A stretch of DNA of 64,000 nt, from contig NZ_CP035733.1 of the NCBI RefSeq assembly GCF_009768975.1, forward strand, positions 2,834,001 through 2,898,000, read 5' to 3'. Made by a program: the position numbers and the translations under genes. Position 1 is the stretch's first letter; each line of letters begins with the position of its first letter. The notes under the pieces were generated by a model that worked only from the letters and a program-made list of their open reading frames with translations, did no database searches and was not told the origin of the DNA. Shown one piece after another: positions 9,601 to 16,929 of the stretch. The stretch is from Sphingorhabdus lacus. GTDB lineage: Bacteria; Pseudomonadota; Alphaproteobacteria; Sphingomonadales; Sphingomonadaceae.

Positions 9601-11982
9601 GCACTCGGCGCAAATTCGGTCGCCAACCGGGGCAATGCGGTTTCGATCGGGTCAGATACGCTCAAACGCCAATTGATCAATGTTGCCGACGGGATCCAGG
9701 CGACCGATGCGGTCAACAGGGCGCAGCTCGATGATGTTGAGCGCAAGATTGTAAATTTTGACGGCAAAATTGGCGATCAGATCACCAACATCACGACGAC
9801 CGTCCAGGCAGCTGCCAAGGCAACGCCTTGGACCTCCATCAAGAGCGTCGAGGGGGATGACGGCGTTGCGGTCGCGTCTGGCGAAGATGCAATCGCTTTA
9901 GGCAAGGAGAGCCAGGCACGCGGAAATGATACGGTAGCGATCGGCAATGGCGCAATTGCCGAAGGCGATGCTTCTGTCTCCATCGGTAAAGGCAACAGGG
10001 CGACCGGCAAGGGCGCTGTGGCTATCGGTGACCCCAATGTCGCGAGCGGTACCGGCGCCTTTGCGGGCGGCGATGAAAACCAGGCCATTGGCGACGGAGC
10101 ATTGGCTCTAGGCAATCTGAACAAGGCCCTTGGCAAATCAGCCATCGCCCTAGGGGACCGTGCAACGGCGGGCGCTGTTGATGGGGCTGGGGTGCCCTTG
10201 GGCGCGGGTAACATTGCCATTGGCGACACTGCATCGGCGACTAACCTCGACAATATTGCCATCGGTTCCGGCGCCACCGTCAGCGTTGCGAATGCCATGG
10301 CTTTGGGCAAAGGTGCCACGGTCGGGGCTTTGGGTGCCAACAGCATTGCGCTGGGTAACGGGTCGGTCGCAAATGAAGCGAATGTCCTGTCGATCGGCGC
10401 GGTCGGTGCCGAGCGCAAGATCGTAAATGTGGCAACGGGTGTGAACGCAAATGACGCGGTCAATGTCGCCCAGCTAACCCAAACGGTCCAGAGCATTATC
10501 GCAGGCGTCAATCCGTTCTTCATCACCAGCAGTACGGCGGGTAAGGCCACGGTCAACGGCGTGGATTCGATCGCCGTGGGCAAAGATGCGACGACCAATG
10601 GGAACAACAGCGTTGCGCTCGGCACAGGATCGATTGCTGACGCGGATGGCGTGGTGTCGGTTGGTGCTGCAGGGGCCGAACGCAAGATCATCAACGTGGC
10701 CGATGGCCGTGTGGAACTGGGCAGCAAAGAAGCCGTCAATGGCTCACAATTGTTGGCCGAGGTGAACCGGGCGATTACGCAGTCGGTAAATCCCTTTGTC
10801 ACGGTAAACAGCACGGGCGGCGGATCGACCGCAACAGGTGCGGATGCCGTCGCCATTGGCAAGGACAGCTTTGCCACCGGTGAAAAGGCGGTTGCGCTGG
10901 GGCAAGGGGCGACGGTTGATGCAGCGGCCCAGAACAGTGTTGCACTGGGCGCAGGCTCGGTCGTGACGGCCACCCAGTCGAACAGCGTGTCGGTCGGCGC
11001 GGCGGGAGCGGAGCGCAAGATCGTCAATGTGGCCGATGGCCGCGTAGAACTGGGCAGCAAGGAAGCGGTCAATGGTGGGCAATTGGCTGCGGTGAAGACC
11101 GTGGCAGACAATGCCCTGACGGTCGCCAATCAGGCGATGACGACGATCTCGCAAGTGAGCGGTAATGTGACGCAAGTCACCACCACGGCGAACACCGCGC
11201 TGGCGCGTACGCAATATCTGGAGGTGAACAGCACGGGTGCGAAACCGAAGGCGACGGGTGAAGACGCAATCGCTTTGGGTGAAAATAGCAGTGCCAATTC
11301 CAAGGATGCATTGGCGGTCGGTGTGAACGCAAATGCCACAGGTGTTGCCGCACTCGCCATCGGTACAGGTGCAAAGTCTAATGGCGCAGGCGCGATTGCC
11401 ATGGGCAATGGGGCAAGCGCGGACGGGTCGCTCACCGTCGCGATCGGCAACGGTGCGACAGCAGCGAAGGCTGGCAGCGTGGCAATCGGTCAAGGCGCAA
11501 CAACCACCAGAGAAAACCAGGTTGTGCTCGGTTCAACCTCAACCACCTACACCATGGCGGGGCTGGGTTCGGCGGCAAGTACGGCGGCTCAGACAGGAAC
11601 GACAAGATTGGTGACAGGGGATTCCGTCGGCAATCTTGCTTATTCCACATTCACCACGGCTGATATCGCCAATCTTCAGAAGTCTGTTGGGGATCTGACA
11701 AGCGAGTTTTCGAACATAAACACAAAGATCGATGGGCTCGGTCAGCGGGCGCGGCAAGCCGATGGCGGGATAGCGGCGGCCATGGCGCTGGGGGGTACGA
11801 TGTTGCTTCCCGACACTTCGGTCTCGGTGTCGTTCAACCTTGCCACCTATCGGGGTGAACAGGGCTTCTCCGGTTCGGTTGTGGCCCGCGTTCGCGAAAA
11901 TGTGTGGATCAGTGGTGGCATCGGCGGGTCGACTGTAAAACGCTCGACCGGTGGCCGGGTGGGCGTCAGCTTCGGCTGGTAA
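3637..11982 (+). CDS. giant trimeric autotransporter adhesin (YadA/Hia type)
   Basis: A 2781-residue surface adhesin, expected to trimerise and be anchored in the outer membrane by its own C terminus (type Vc secretion). Residues 1 to about 32 form a Sec signal peptide. Most of the protein is made of the YadA-head (Hep_Hag) repeat, with recurrent cores such as AxALG and SVALGAGS every 14-16 residues. These are interrupted by about twelve neck motifs of the form RxIxNVxxGTxxTDAVNxxQL, the last near residue 2470. Coiled-coil stalk segments follow several necks, notably after the last one. The final 90 residues or so form the beta-barrel anchor and end in an aromatic residue (GVSFGW). GGGAG 8 bases before the ATG supports the start. 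There is no two-partner gene nearby. Likely roles are cell-cell or surface adhesion and biofilm, consistent with the adjacent EPS genes. Confidence 0.93.
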   Translation: MGTSKHTLLFRASTIALALGGVTGAASPLWADATPECNASTVIGAVNATECGAGSLASKPNSTAVGNSVQATGTSSTAIGQGAGATGDNSTTTGASSRASGAGSTANGMGAAADGLESSAFGFQAAAQQANSAAFGAKAKAFSSGSLAFGAGAEAGGDAITLGNDLLALNAVALGFGAKARGAASLALGSNAETLITVTNAVALGSGSIAAENDVVSVGNATFQRRIVNVKAGTLDNDAVNFKQLSDLESRVDLAILNANPLLKISGLVTATNKPFASGDSTIALGVLSQANGGGNVAIGGVATVISGDDGPIINPGVALGASATSRGGGTISIGGFSNAGDPLFAGGSNLIGATAIGFDADALAADSTALGKLAKAPTLGSTALGAGAVAGIVVKDAGGNVVLTTTGATAVGASAKAEGTASVALGATAHAEAIKSIAIGSGTTSTGESAIGIGEKTEAKGKNAAAFGAVASALGASSTAVGEGSQANVDGASAFGADAVIDSINGTALGINAKVGLGSADAIALGNGAEVSKGPALGATATKGVAIGAGAKVFKDSGVALGDGATVTATGTSGLALGKGANVAGVDAIALRGNAAGSNAVAVGLGAIAAGADALALRGSAAAASSVAIGVGTNVNATATDGVALGKNAVVNAGITNSVALGAGSVADASDTVSVGKAGPGGQRKIVNLADGQALTDAVNFGQLTVVDDEVGALQEESRFLSVNSGTTAPAATATGADGVALGSNANVNANATNGVALGKDATINADVTNSVALGAGSVASDSNTVSVGKAGSERKITNLAAGTVATDAVNLAQLDGKTKYLSVNSTLGVASATGTNAIALGPVSTAVGTNTVAIGNGSNVIANGAVALGSNTSIDETATGAIALGQGATIAARVIGPLPTDITTRKPTDAIAIGRNSLVEEQDAIAIGREATASRNDTIALGRQASATGAAAIAMGERTESTGLASLAFGIGARSLGQRSLSIGADSFANGVNSIAIGIGFGARKVPGIDPVTGLPLPDDGNSLGAHGDGSVSIGNASRSLGLSSVALGENSSADVDFATAIGNASVATGIGSTALGVFANATGNDSVAVGAALADGALSTALGAGAIAQTDNGVALGSGSVANRGNAVSFGNDVVDIDGDGDPATNPVFQRQLINVADGTQATDAVNFRQLTALRDDLTNPFLAVNSTVALAGDEAIASGVNAIALGFQAKANANSTLALGEGANIDNTATGAIALGKGAKVETRINGTGPTATVTTFLPTDAIAIGTSALAQETDAIAIGRDAKAERDGTIAFGAGAKAESTKSIAIGNLAKTNSSAAIALGENALAGAIQSLAFGTASQTLGAQSIAIGTQSYSSEDGAISIGGTTVAVNLDGGIDANNNGVIDPDERRFGARGTGAVAIGLETLADAFSSTALGVGAAAMDAQATALGASSTALGLNSLAVGALANTDGDNTIALGFLASAFSEGSMAIGTQSVAELKGALALGYNARANTENSVAIGADSFVDRGNAISFGNAVDDGDNNPATNPVFQRQLINVADGTQATDAVNLRQLNEVAANASPFFVSQSKDLTGRPTATGKDSLALGALASAEGGNSVALGAGSIVATTESNVVSVGSATLQRKIINVAAGTLADGSTDAVNADQLFDLDTSVDSRLDIVEGDIIGITTDITNIAADTKFLAVGSLATATAASATGADAVALGANANASAANSVAIGANSVADRNLAGLGLPATVVGTVSFGAKDAERQLVNVAAGTQATDAVNKGQLDTEIADVRSDIATDITEIQTTINDTTNTTINEKIKYLAVNSTGADAAATGVDSIAVGGGSSVAAGVTGGVALGNNAKVNAAALNSVAIGAGSIADRVPVAGTVGTVSFGTAAAGGQRQLVNVAAGTQATDAVNKGQLDAAIAGTANPFLAVDSRVALAPDGSFAAEGAFAAGGDAVALGKFARAEVGQSLALGVSANVIGSKGIALGASASAAGTDSVALGANSVANRGNAVSIGSDTLKRQLINVADGIQATDAVNRAQLDDVERKIVNFDGKIGDQITNITTTVQAAAKATPWTSIKSVEGDDGVAVASGEDAIALGKESQARGNDTVAIGNGAIAEGDASVSIGKGNRATGKGAVAIGDPNVASGTGAFAGGDENQAIGDGALALGNLNKALGKSAIALGDRATAGAVDGAGVPLGAGNIAIGDTASATNLDNIAIGSGATVSVANAMALGKGATVGALGANSIALGNGSVANEANVLSIGAVGAERKIVNVATGVNANDAVNVAQLTQTVQSIIAGVNPFFITSSTAGKATVNGVDSIAVGKDATTNGNNSVALGTGSIADADGVVSVGAAGAERKIINVADGRVELGSKEAVNGSQLLAEVNRAITQSVNPFVTVNSTGGGSTATGADAVAIGKDSFATGEKAVALGQGATVDAAAQNSVALGAGSVVTATQSNSVSVGAAGAERKIVNVADGRVELGSKEAVNGGQLAAVKTVADNALTVANQAMTTISQVSGNVTQVTTTANTALARTQYLEVNSTGAKPKATGEDAIALGENSSANSKDALAVGVNANATGVAALAIGTGAKSNGAGAIAMGNGASADGSLTVAIGNGATAAKAGSVAIGQGATTTRENQVVLGSTSTTYTMAGLGSAASTAAQTGTTRLVTGDSVGNLAYSTFTTADIANLQKSVGDLTSEFSNINTKIDGLGQRARQADGGIAAAMALGGTMLLPDTSVSVSFNLATYRGEQGFSGSVVARVRENVWISGGIGGSTVKRSTGGRVGVSFGW
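7081..7146 (+). repeat. near-identical DNA repeat in adhesin neck region (partner 8227-8292)
   Basis: These 66 bases match 8227-8292 at 65 positions (offset 1146 bases, in frame, 382 codons). Both encode the neck ending in DGTQATDAVN. Conservation at the DNA level, rather than only at the protein level, indicates recent duplication or gene conversion. It offers a site for in-frame deletion or expansion of the adhesin. Confidence 0.8.
8882..8949 (+). repeat. near-identical DNA repeat in adhesin neck region (partner 9293-9360)
   Basis: These 68 bases match 9293-9360 at an offset of 411 bases (137 codons, in frame) with two substitutions. Both encode a neck followed by NKGQLD. As with the 7081/8227 pair, recombination between the copies would remove or add whole head/neck modules without breaking the frame. 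Confidence 0.75.
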
Positions 11983-12037
11983 AGGGAGCGATGCCGGGCC
12001 TCTAAGTATCGGCGCGGGGTACCCCCGTCCCGTACAC

Positions 12038-12072
12038 AAAAAAGGGGGAGGGCGCCATAAGCGTCCTCCCCC
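12038..12072 (-). terminator. rho-independent terminator for the beta-helix gene
   Basis: GGGGGAGGGCGC (12044-12055) faces GCGTCCTCCCCC (12061-12072) around a five-base loop. Read on the minus strand, the stem is followed by six T residues (A-run at 12038-12043). It lies 27 bases past the stop of the minus-strand beta-helix gene and also separates it from the convergent adhesin gene. Confidence 0.8.
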
Positions 12073-12098
12073 CTTCGAACAAGGCGGTCGGAGTTGAC

Positions 12099-13574
12099 TT
12101 AAACGGTGATGCCGCAATTGGGCGCTGGGACGGCCCCTGTGCCGGCACCCACGCGGTTGATCAGATTGCCGAAGCTATCCTGATCACCCGCGAGCTCGTT
12201 CAGAAATTCTTCCAAATTGGTATAGCCATCGCCGTCCGCATCAGCGTTTCCGCTGGTGATATTCTGGCGCTGTTCCCAATTGTCATCCATGCCGTCACCG
12301 TCATTGTCGGTATAGGCAACGCCCGACTGCAAAGCGGGCCATCCGCCCACGTCTGCCGGACTGTTTATGATGCTACCGCTGCAGCTCAAAAATGTCTGCA
12401 ATACGCGGCGGTCCGATGCGTCGCGGGGGAAGGCGCCAGCAAAGGCGACAACGTCCCGCACACCTTGGTCGGCAGAACTGAACAACTGAACGCTGAGGTT
12501 GCCAATCGGCTGCTGACGCACATATTTCCAATCCATCGGGTCCATAAACAGTCGGTCATCCGAGGTGTAGGACCGGCGGCGACCATCTACATTCTGGTAA
12601 AGATAGAATTCGGCCATTCCGGGATTTGTCGAATATTGCTCGTCATAATTGCCACCAAAAATCGATGACCCACGAAGCGAACTTGGTCCCATCGAAACCC
12701 AGTTTCCAACGACATTGACTTGGCGCTTTAGTCCGCTTGTTGCCAGGCTTTGCTTTTGCTGCATCGAGAAATATTGATGCGCCTTTTCCCGCATATTGTA
12801 GGAAATCAGGTTCACGAAATCCGCGCGGGTACCAACACCTGCATTGGGCATGCGATCCGTCGCATGTGCCATGAACACATGATGCGCGGTGATATTGTGG
12901 CCCTCTAGGAACATGCCTTTGGAATGCTCGCCAGATTTGTGGGTCGACTTGCTCAGCCCTTCGTAAACCATCGACCATTGGATGGTGACATTGGATGCGT
13001 TCTTGGTCGTATTGAACGGCTCATCGGTTGCCCAAGAGAGCGACACGTGGTCCAATATGGTATTGATCGCGCGGCTATCGACCGTGATGCTGTCTGTCGT
13101 ATCCTGCTTAGTGCCTCCGGTTGGTCCCGGACGAACGCGCAAATGCCGAATGATGATATGGGGCGCGTTCAAATAGAGCGGCGATCCCGTCAGGTTGGAT
13201 GGATGATTCTTGATCGCTATGCCATCGCCCGGTGCAGTCTGCCCTGCGACGGTTAGATAACCCGATGTCGGTTTGATCTGGGTAAGCAATTCGATTGTGC
13301 CGCCGACGCGGAAAACGCATGTCCGTGGTCCTGTTGCCATCATGCATGCGCGCAGCGATCCGGCACCGGAGTCGGCTAGCGTCGTCACGGGTATGACGCG
13401 ACCGCCCCGACCGCCGACCGACGCAGCACCAAATCCTTCCGCGGTTGGGAACGACCGCTGCTGTCCGCCGGGCAGCTTTGACGTGTTATAGATGGACGAG
13501 GAAGTTGCGTGGTTAGCTGATGGCCATGCGACAAGCGATGCTGTCACAAGCAATGCCCCCAAATATCTTTTCAT
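12099..13574 (-). CDS. secreted pectate-lyase-like right-handed beta-helix protein (paralog 1)
   Basis: 491 residues with a Sec signal peptide of about 23 residues. The core is a right-handed parallel beta-helix of the pectate lyase superfamily. It shows the GGRGGRVIPVTTLADSGAGS entry motif, a TVAGQTAPG turn, and a DSITVD...ILDHVSLSWATDE stretch that parallels the VWIDH region of PL1 lyases. The C terminus carries Asp-rich calcium loops (DNDGDGMDD, DADGDGYTNLEEF) like thrombospondin type 3 or dockerin repeats. A GGAG site six bases before ATG supports the start. Closely related paralogs lie at 39678-41429 and 41478-43049. It may cleave a uronic-acid polysaccharide by beta-elimination, perhaps the cell's own EPS; the substrate is unknown. 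Confidence 0.85.
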   Translation of the reverse strand: MKRYLGALLVTASLVAWPSANHATSSSIYNTSKLPGGQQRSFPTAEGFGAASVGGRGGRVIPVTTLADSGAGSLRACMMATGPRTCVFRVGGTIELLTQIKPTSGYLTVAGQTAPGDGIAIKNHPSNLTGSPLYLNAPHIIIRHLRVRPGPTGGTKQDTTDSITVDSRAINTILDHVSLSWATDEPFNTTKNASNVTIQWSMVYEGLSKSTHKSGEHSKGMFLEGHNITAHHVFMAHATDRMPNAGVGTRADFVNLISYNMREKAHQYFSMQQKQSLATSGLKRQVNVVGNWVSMGPSSLRGSSIFGGNYDEQYSTNPGMAEFYLYQNVDGRRRSYTSDDRLFMDPMDWKYVRQQPIGNLSVQLFSSADQGVRDVVAFAGAFPRDASDRRVLQTFLSCSGSIINSPADVGGWPALQSGVAYTDNDGDGMDDNWEQRQNITSGNADADGDGYTNLEEFLNELAGDQDSFGNLINRVGAGTGAVPAPNCGITV

Positions 13575-13732
13575 CTTAATCTCCGATGCATTTGACGAAC
13601 CCGCACATACGAAATGTGTGAAATGCGAAATGAAGGAGATAAGTTAAGGGCGTGCCCAAAAAATGCAGTTAAGTCAGTGACTTGCGTGCAGTCTCAAATT
13701 TGGGTCAATGTGCTTTTTTTTCAGGGCTTTGA

Positions 13733-13740
13733 ATGGTTAA
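13733..13740. promoter_or_regulatory. CtrA-like half-site (TTAACCAT on the minus strand)
   Basis: ATGGTTAA here is the reverse complement of TTAACCAT, one of the two sequences reported for the alphaproteobacterial cell-cycle regulator CtrA. It lies 159 bases upstream of the beta-helix gene start (13574). Its significance comes from the set: five of the six exact copies noticed in the window are intergenic. Confidence 0.4.
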
Positions 13741-13781
13741 AATATGCTTTTCCATCTGCGGTGCCCAACATAATCTATGTA

Positions 13782-13799
13782 AAAAGATTTAGATCTTTT
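13782..13799. terminator. AT-rich inverted repeat after the glycosyltransferase gene
   Basis: AAAAGAT (13782-13788) and ATCTTTT (13793-13799) form a perfect 7-bp stem with a TTAG loop, just downstream of the minus-strand glycosyltransferase stop at 13815. The arms end in A/T runs, as in weak bidirectional terminators. The stem has little GC, so termination is uncertain. Confidence 0.35.
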
Positions 13800-13814
13800 A
13801 GGCTATTCCTGAAG

Positions 13815-14906
13815 TCAGGACGTGCTCAATCTTTGGAAAAGAGCGAGATGGTTTGCGCAGGTATTTTCAATCGAAAACGACTTTGACCGGGCTATCGCAG
13901 CCTCGGAACATTGCTGGTAGATCTCGCCATTCTCCAGCAGGTGCATGATCGCATCGGCCAGTGCATCGGCATCATCCAACGGGCGCAACAGGCCATTTTC
14001 TCCATCGGTTACCAGTTCGGTATTACCGGCCACATGCGTCGCTACGATTGGTAAGCCACAGGCCATTGCTTCCAACAGGGCGACCGGCATACCTTCATAA
14101 CGCGACGTGTTGAGATACAGATCGGATGTAGCCATCAAATCCGCAATGTCTGACCGCTCGCCAAGAAAATGGACATGGTCTGCAACGCCCTTTTCCCGGG
14201 CTAGGATACGCATTTTTTCGAGATCGACGCCATTTCCGGCGATCTGGAAAAGGGGCATCGCCGCCGGGCTCAATCTATTCTTCAGAACAAGAGCGACATC
14301 CACCAGAAGGTCATAATGCTTCTGCTCAGAAATCGTCCCCACGCTCAGAATCTTTCGGGCATCGCTTGCCCGAGCGCGAGGCGCCGAAGCGGAAAAACTC
14401 TTGCTCGCGGCGTTCGGGATATAGGCAATCGGCCGGTGGACATGCTGCGCGAACAGGACCTCCGTCTCTTTGCTGATCGCCACATAGGCAGCGGCGATGC
14501 GGTCGAACAATTTGAACATACCGGTAGGGAAGCTGAGCTTGCTATTGTGATGGGTCAAAACCACCGGTGCATTTCCCGGATGCGCCAACAGCATGAGCAA
14601 CGCCCGTGCCGTATGGGCATGGATGATATCGGGATTGAGCCGCCGGATAAGGGCCCGCATCTTGCGCCAACCGTTCAGCGGGTTGCGCGACGTGCCGAGC
14701 TGCAGCGAGATATATTCGCCGCCTTCATCGATAATCCGCTGCCGCAGTACCGATTCCATTTCAGCAGAGTTCCCGACACTATGCGCGTCAGCCAAGGTGA
14801 CAACCGTGCTGTGATGTCCGGCGGCCGCATATTCCTTGTTCAAATTGACAACAAGCATTTCAGCGCCGCCCGATGTCAGGCTGGTAAGGATGGAAACGAT
14901 ATGCAT
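13815..14906 (-). CDS. glycosyltransferase, GT4-like (GT-B fold)
   Basis: 363 residues. The N terminus has the glycine-rich SGGAE motif of GT4 enzymes and the C-terminal half has EGMPVALLEAMACGLPIVAT, the E-x7-E nucleotide-sugar signature. It is cytoplasmic and peripheral to the membrane, and likely adds one sugar to the undecaprenyl-linked EPS repeat. It is the last gene of the minus-strand block that runs from 22466. It is followed by an AT-rich inverted repeat that may end the transcript. Donor and acceptor cannot be read from the sequence. Confidence 0.85.
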   Translation of the reverse strand: MHIVSILTSLTSGGAEMLVVNLNKEYAAAGHHSTVVTLADAHSVGNSAEMESVLRQRIIDEGGEYISLQLGTSRNPLNGWRKMRALIRRLNPDIIHAHTARALLMLLAHPGNAPVVLTHHNSKLSFPTGMFKLFDRIAAAYVAISKETEVLFAQHVHRPIAYIPNAASKSFSASAPRARASDARKILSVGTISEQKHYDLLVDVALVLKNRLSPAAMPLFQIAGNGVDLEKMRILAREKGVADHVHFLGERSDIADLMATSDLYLNTSRYEGMPVALLEAMACGLPIVATHVAGNTELVTDGENGLLRPLDDADALADAIMHLLENGEIYQQCSEAAIARSKSFSIENTCANHLALFQRLSTS

Positions 14907-14923
14907 AGCTAGCGCGCCTGATT

Positions 14924-15781
14924 TTAATCGAGAGAAATACCGCTACGCTGCATGAGTGCCTTTGCCTCGGGTACCATGGTGTCGCGGCAAATCTGGATGA
15001 TGCGCTCGGCTTCCGCTTCGCTTAACGTGTCAGAGAAACCGCCGACCTTGCCTTTGCGGACGCGCAGGCTGTCTTCGTCCGAACGGTCATATTCATGGCC
15101 CGGGATGCCGGTTTTCTTTTCGGTTTTTTGCATCTTGCTGAACCGCGCCTGCTCGATCGCTTTTGTGAGAGCGGCGTCGTCGACAGGCTGGCCCAAAAAT
15201 TCAAGGATCTGGCGAACGGTCGTGTCGGTATTGCTGCTCATTTCTTCGTAGCTTATCACCAGCGAGCGGCTGCCCTCCATGCCTTTGGCCCAACCATTAT
15301 GGTACCGGACGATGGCCGGAATGCCGTAGGTGTCATCTTCGATGAATTCGGCGATGCTTCCCGAAAAACGGTGTTTGTGCTTCGTCTCGTGAAAATAGGC
15401 GGACACGCACACGTCGCGGGGGTCGCGGACCAGGATGATGACGGGCCGACCTGCGAAAAGCTGGCCTGTAAACTGGCGGTGGCTCACAGCGATCAGCGGT
15501 ACCGATACATTATCGGACCGCCCCACAAACACCGGCAAGCCGCGCTCGGCGTCGCGATCGAAATTGGGCAGGACACGAAAGGTCGTGCGCAGATCGGGTT
15601 CAAAGCCCAAATTGGAAACTTGCGCAAAATAGCAGGACAAAAGATAGCGTAGCCACGTCCGGCCGCTTTTCGGATAGGATACCAAAAAGGCGTCGACCGA
15701 AGGCGCTGCTTTTTCGAGCAGCATCAGGTTCCGCATCCGCCGGACCCGGCGATAGGCATTTTTCAGAAATTCAGGTGCCAT
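14924..15781 (-). CDS. PAPS-dependent carbohydrate sulfotransferase (1)
   Basis: About 285 residues, Sulfotransfer_1 family. The 5'-phosphosulfate loop is SYPKSGRTWLRYLL near the N terminus, and the 3'-phosphate-binding strand is RDPRDVCVSAYFH. Both are needed to bind PAPS. It would transfer sulfate to a hydroxyl or amino group, most likely on the glycan made by the surrounding genes. An AGGAG lies 8 bases before the ATG at 15781 and only 2 before an ATG at 15787; the first spacing is better, so 15781 is chosen. It sits between two glycosyltransferase genes. A second sulfotransferase gene is at 26197-27099. Confidence 0.85.
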   Translation of the reverse strand: MAPEFLKNAYRRVRRMRNLMLLEKAAPSVDAFLVSYPKSGRTWLRYLLSCYFAQVSNLGFEPDLRTTFRVLPNFDRDAERGLPVFVGRSDNVSVPLIAVSHRQFTGQLFAGRPVIILVRDPRDVCVSAYFHETKHKHRFSGSIAEFIEDDTYGIPAIVRYHNGWAKGMEGSRSLVISYEEMSSNTDTTVRQILEFLGQPVDDAALTKAIEQARFSKMQKTEKKTGIPGHEYDRSDEDSLRVRKGKVGGFSDTLSEAEAERIIQICRDTMVPEAKALMQRSGISLD

Positions 15782-15801
15782 GTTCATTACTCCTAGACCC
15801 T

Positions 15802-16929
15802 TCATTGTCCGCGCGCGGTTGCAAGTGCACCGCGAATGGTATTTTCCCAAATCGCGCCGATAGCTTCCGGCGCGAAGCGATCCGCTGCCGATTTTGCTTG
15901 GGCGCCCAAGCGATCGCGCAAGGCTGAATCCCCCATCAATCGCGACAGGGCATTCGCCATCGCATCGATATTGCCTTCTTCGATCAACAAACCATCATGA
16001 CCATGAGTAATCATATCGGCCGGGCCAAAGGGGCAATCGAAGGAAATGCAGGGTAGACCCGCGGCCATCGCTTCGCCCAGAACAAGGCCCCAACCTTCGA
16101 AACGCGAACTCAGGACAAAGGCATCGGCTTCTTCGATCCAGCGGCCGGGGGCGGAACTTACGCCGGGCATTTGGACGCTGTTGGCAACGCCCTGCTCTGC
16201 CGCCAAGGCTTCCAGCATCGCACGGTCGGGTCCTTCGCCCCAGATGCGCAGGCACCAGTCACTATGGCGGTCGGCAATCTTGGCCCATGCCTTTATGAGA
16301 AGATCAAAGCCCTTCTGGTCGACCAAACGTCCAACGGCGGTCATGACCTTGCGTTCATTTGTGAATTTGGGTTTGAAATCCTGATAGTCCGCCATGTTGG
16401 GGATGACCCAGCTGCGCGGACGCATGACGGGCGGAAAGCATTCAAGCGCGCCGCGCGTCATAGTGATCAGGCCAAAGGCACGGGCATATGTGTAACGGCG
16501 CAAGGCTTGCCAGACGATGCCCGGCTTTTGTCGAAGCGGATTGTTGCGTTCCGAAACGATCACCGGAATGTCGAGACCCGTTGCGGCCAATACCGCAATC
16601 ACATTGGACCGCGTTAGCAGGCTGACGACCATATCGGGCCGCTGTTCCTGATATATGGCGCGCAGCCGCTTCACGCGCCGCACGATATCCGAAATCACGC
16701 CCAGCGGTCCGCGCTTCCCGACGGGCACGTCCAGATAATCGATCCGGATCCGCTCGTCGGTTTTATAATAAGGTGTGCTGCCGCTCATTTCGAATGACAG
16801 GATGCTGACGTCAAAACCCGAGCGCGCCAGCCGGTTGGCCACGAAGCTGACGACATGTTCGGACCCGCCCGCGGAAAGACCGGGGAGAATGAATTTGATG
16901 CGGGCTGGATGGGATGTGTCGGCTGTCAT
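15802..16929 (-). CDS. glycosyltransferase, GT4-like
   Basis: 375 residues from an ATG at 16929 that overlaps the stop of the flippase gene (ATGA); a longer open frame upstream is not needed. The N terminus (FILPGLSAGGSEHVVSFVANRLA) is typical of GT4 donors-binding Rossmann domains. The C-terminal domain has VGRLVDQKGFD and SRFEGWGLVLGEAMAAGLP, the conserved E-x7-E region. It resembles N-acetylgalactosamine- or glucose-type transferases of O-antigen clusters. The coupling to the flippase supports a role in building the same lipid-linked repeat unit. Confidence 0.85.
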   Translation of the reverse strand: MTADTSHPARIKFILPGLSAGGSEHVVSFVANRLARSGFDVSILSFEMSGSTPYYKTDERIRIDYLDVPVGKRGPLGVISDIVRRVKRLRAIYQEQRPDMVVSLLTRSNVIAVLAATGLDIPVIVSERNNPLRQKPGIVWQALRRYTYARAFGLITMTRGALECFPPVMRPRSWVIPNMADYQDFKPKFTNERKVMTAVGRLVDQKGFDLLIKAWAKIADRHSDWCLRIWGEGPDRAMLEALAAEQGVANSVQMPGVSSAPGRWIEEADAFVLSSRFEGWGLVLGEAMAAGLPCISFDCPFGPADMITHGHDGLLIEEGNIDAMANALSRLMGDSALRDRLGAQAKSAADRFAPEAIGAIWENTIRGALATARGQ

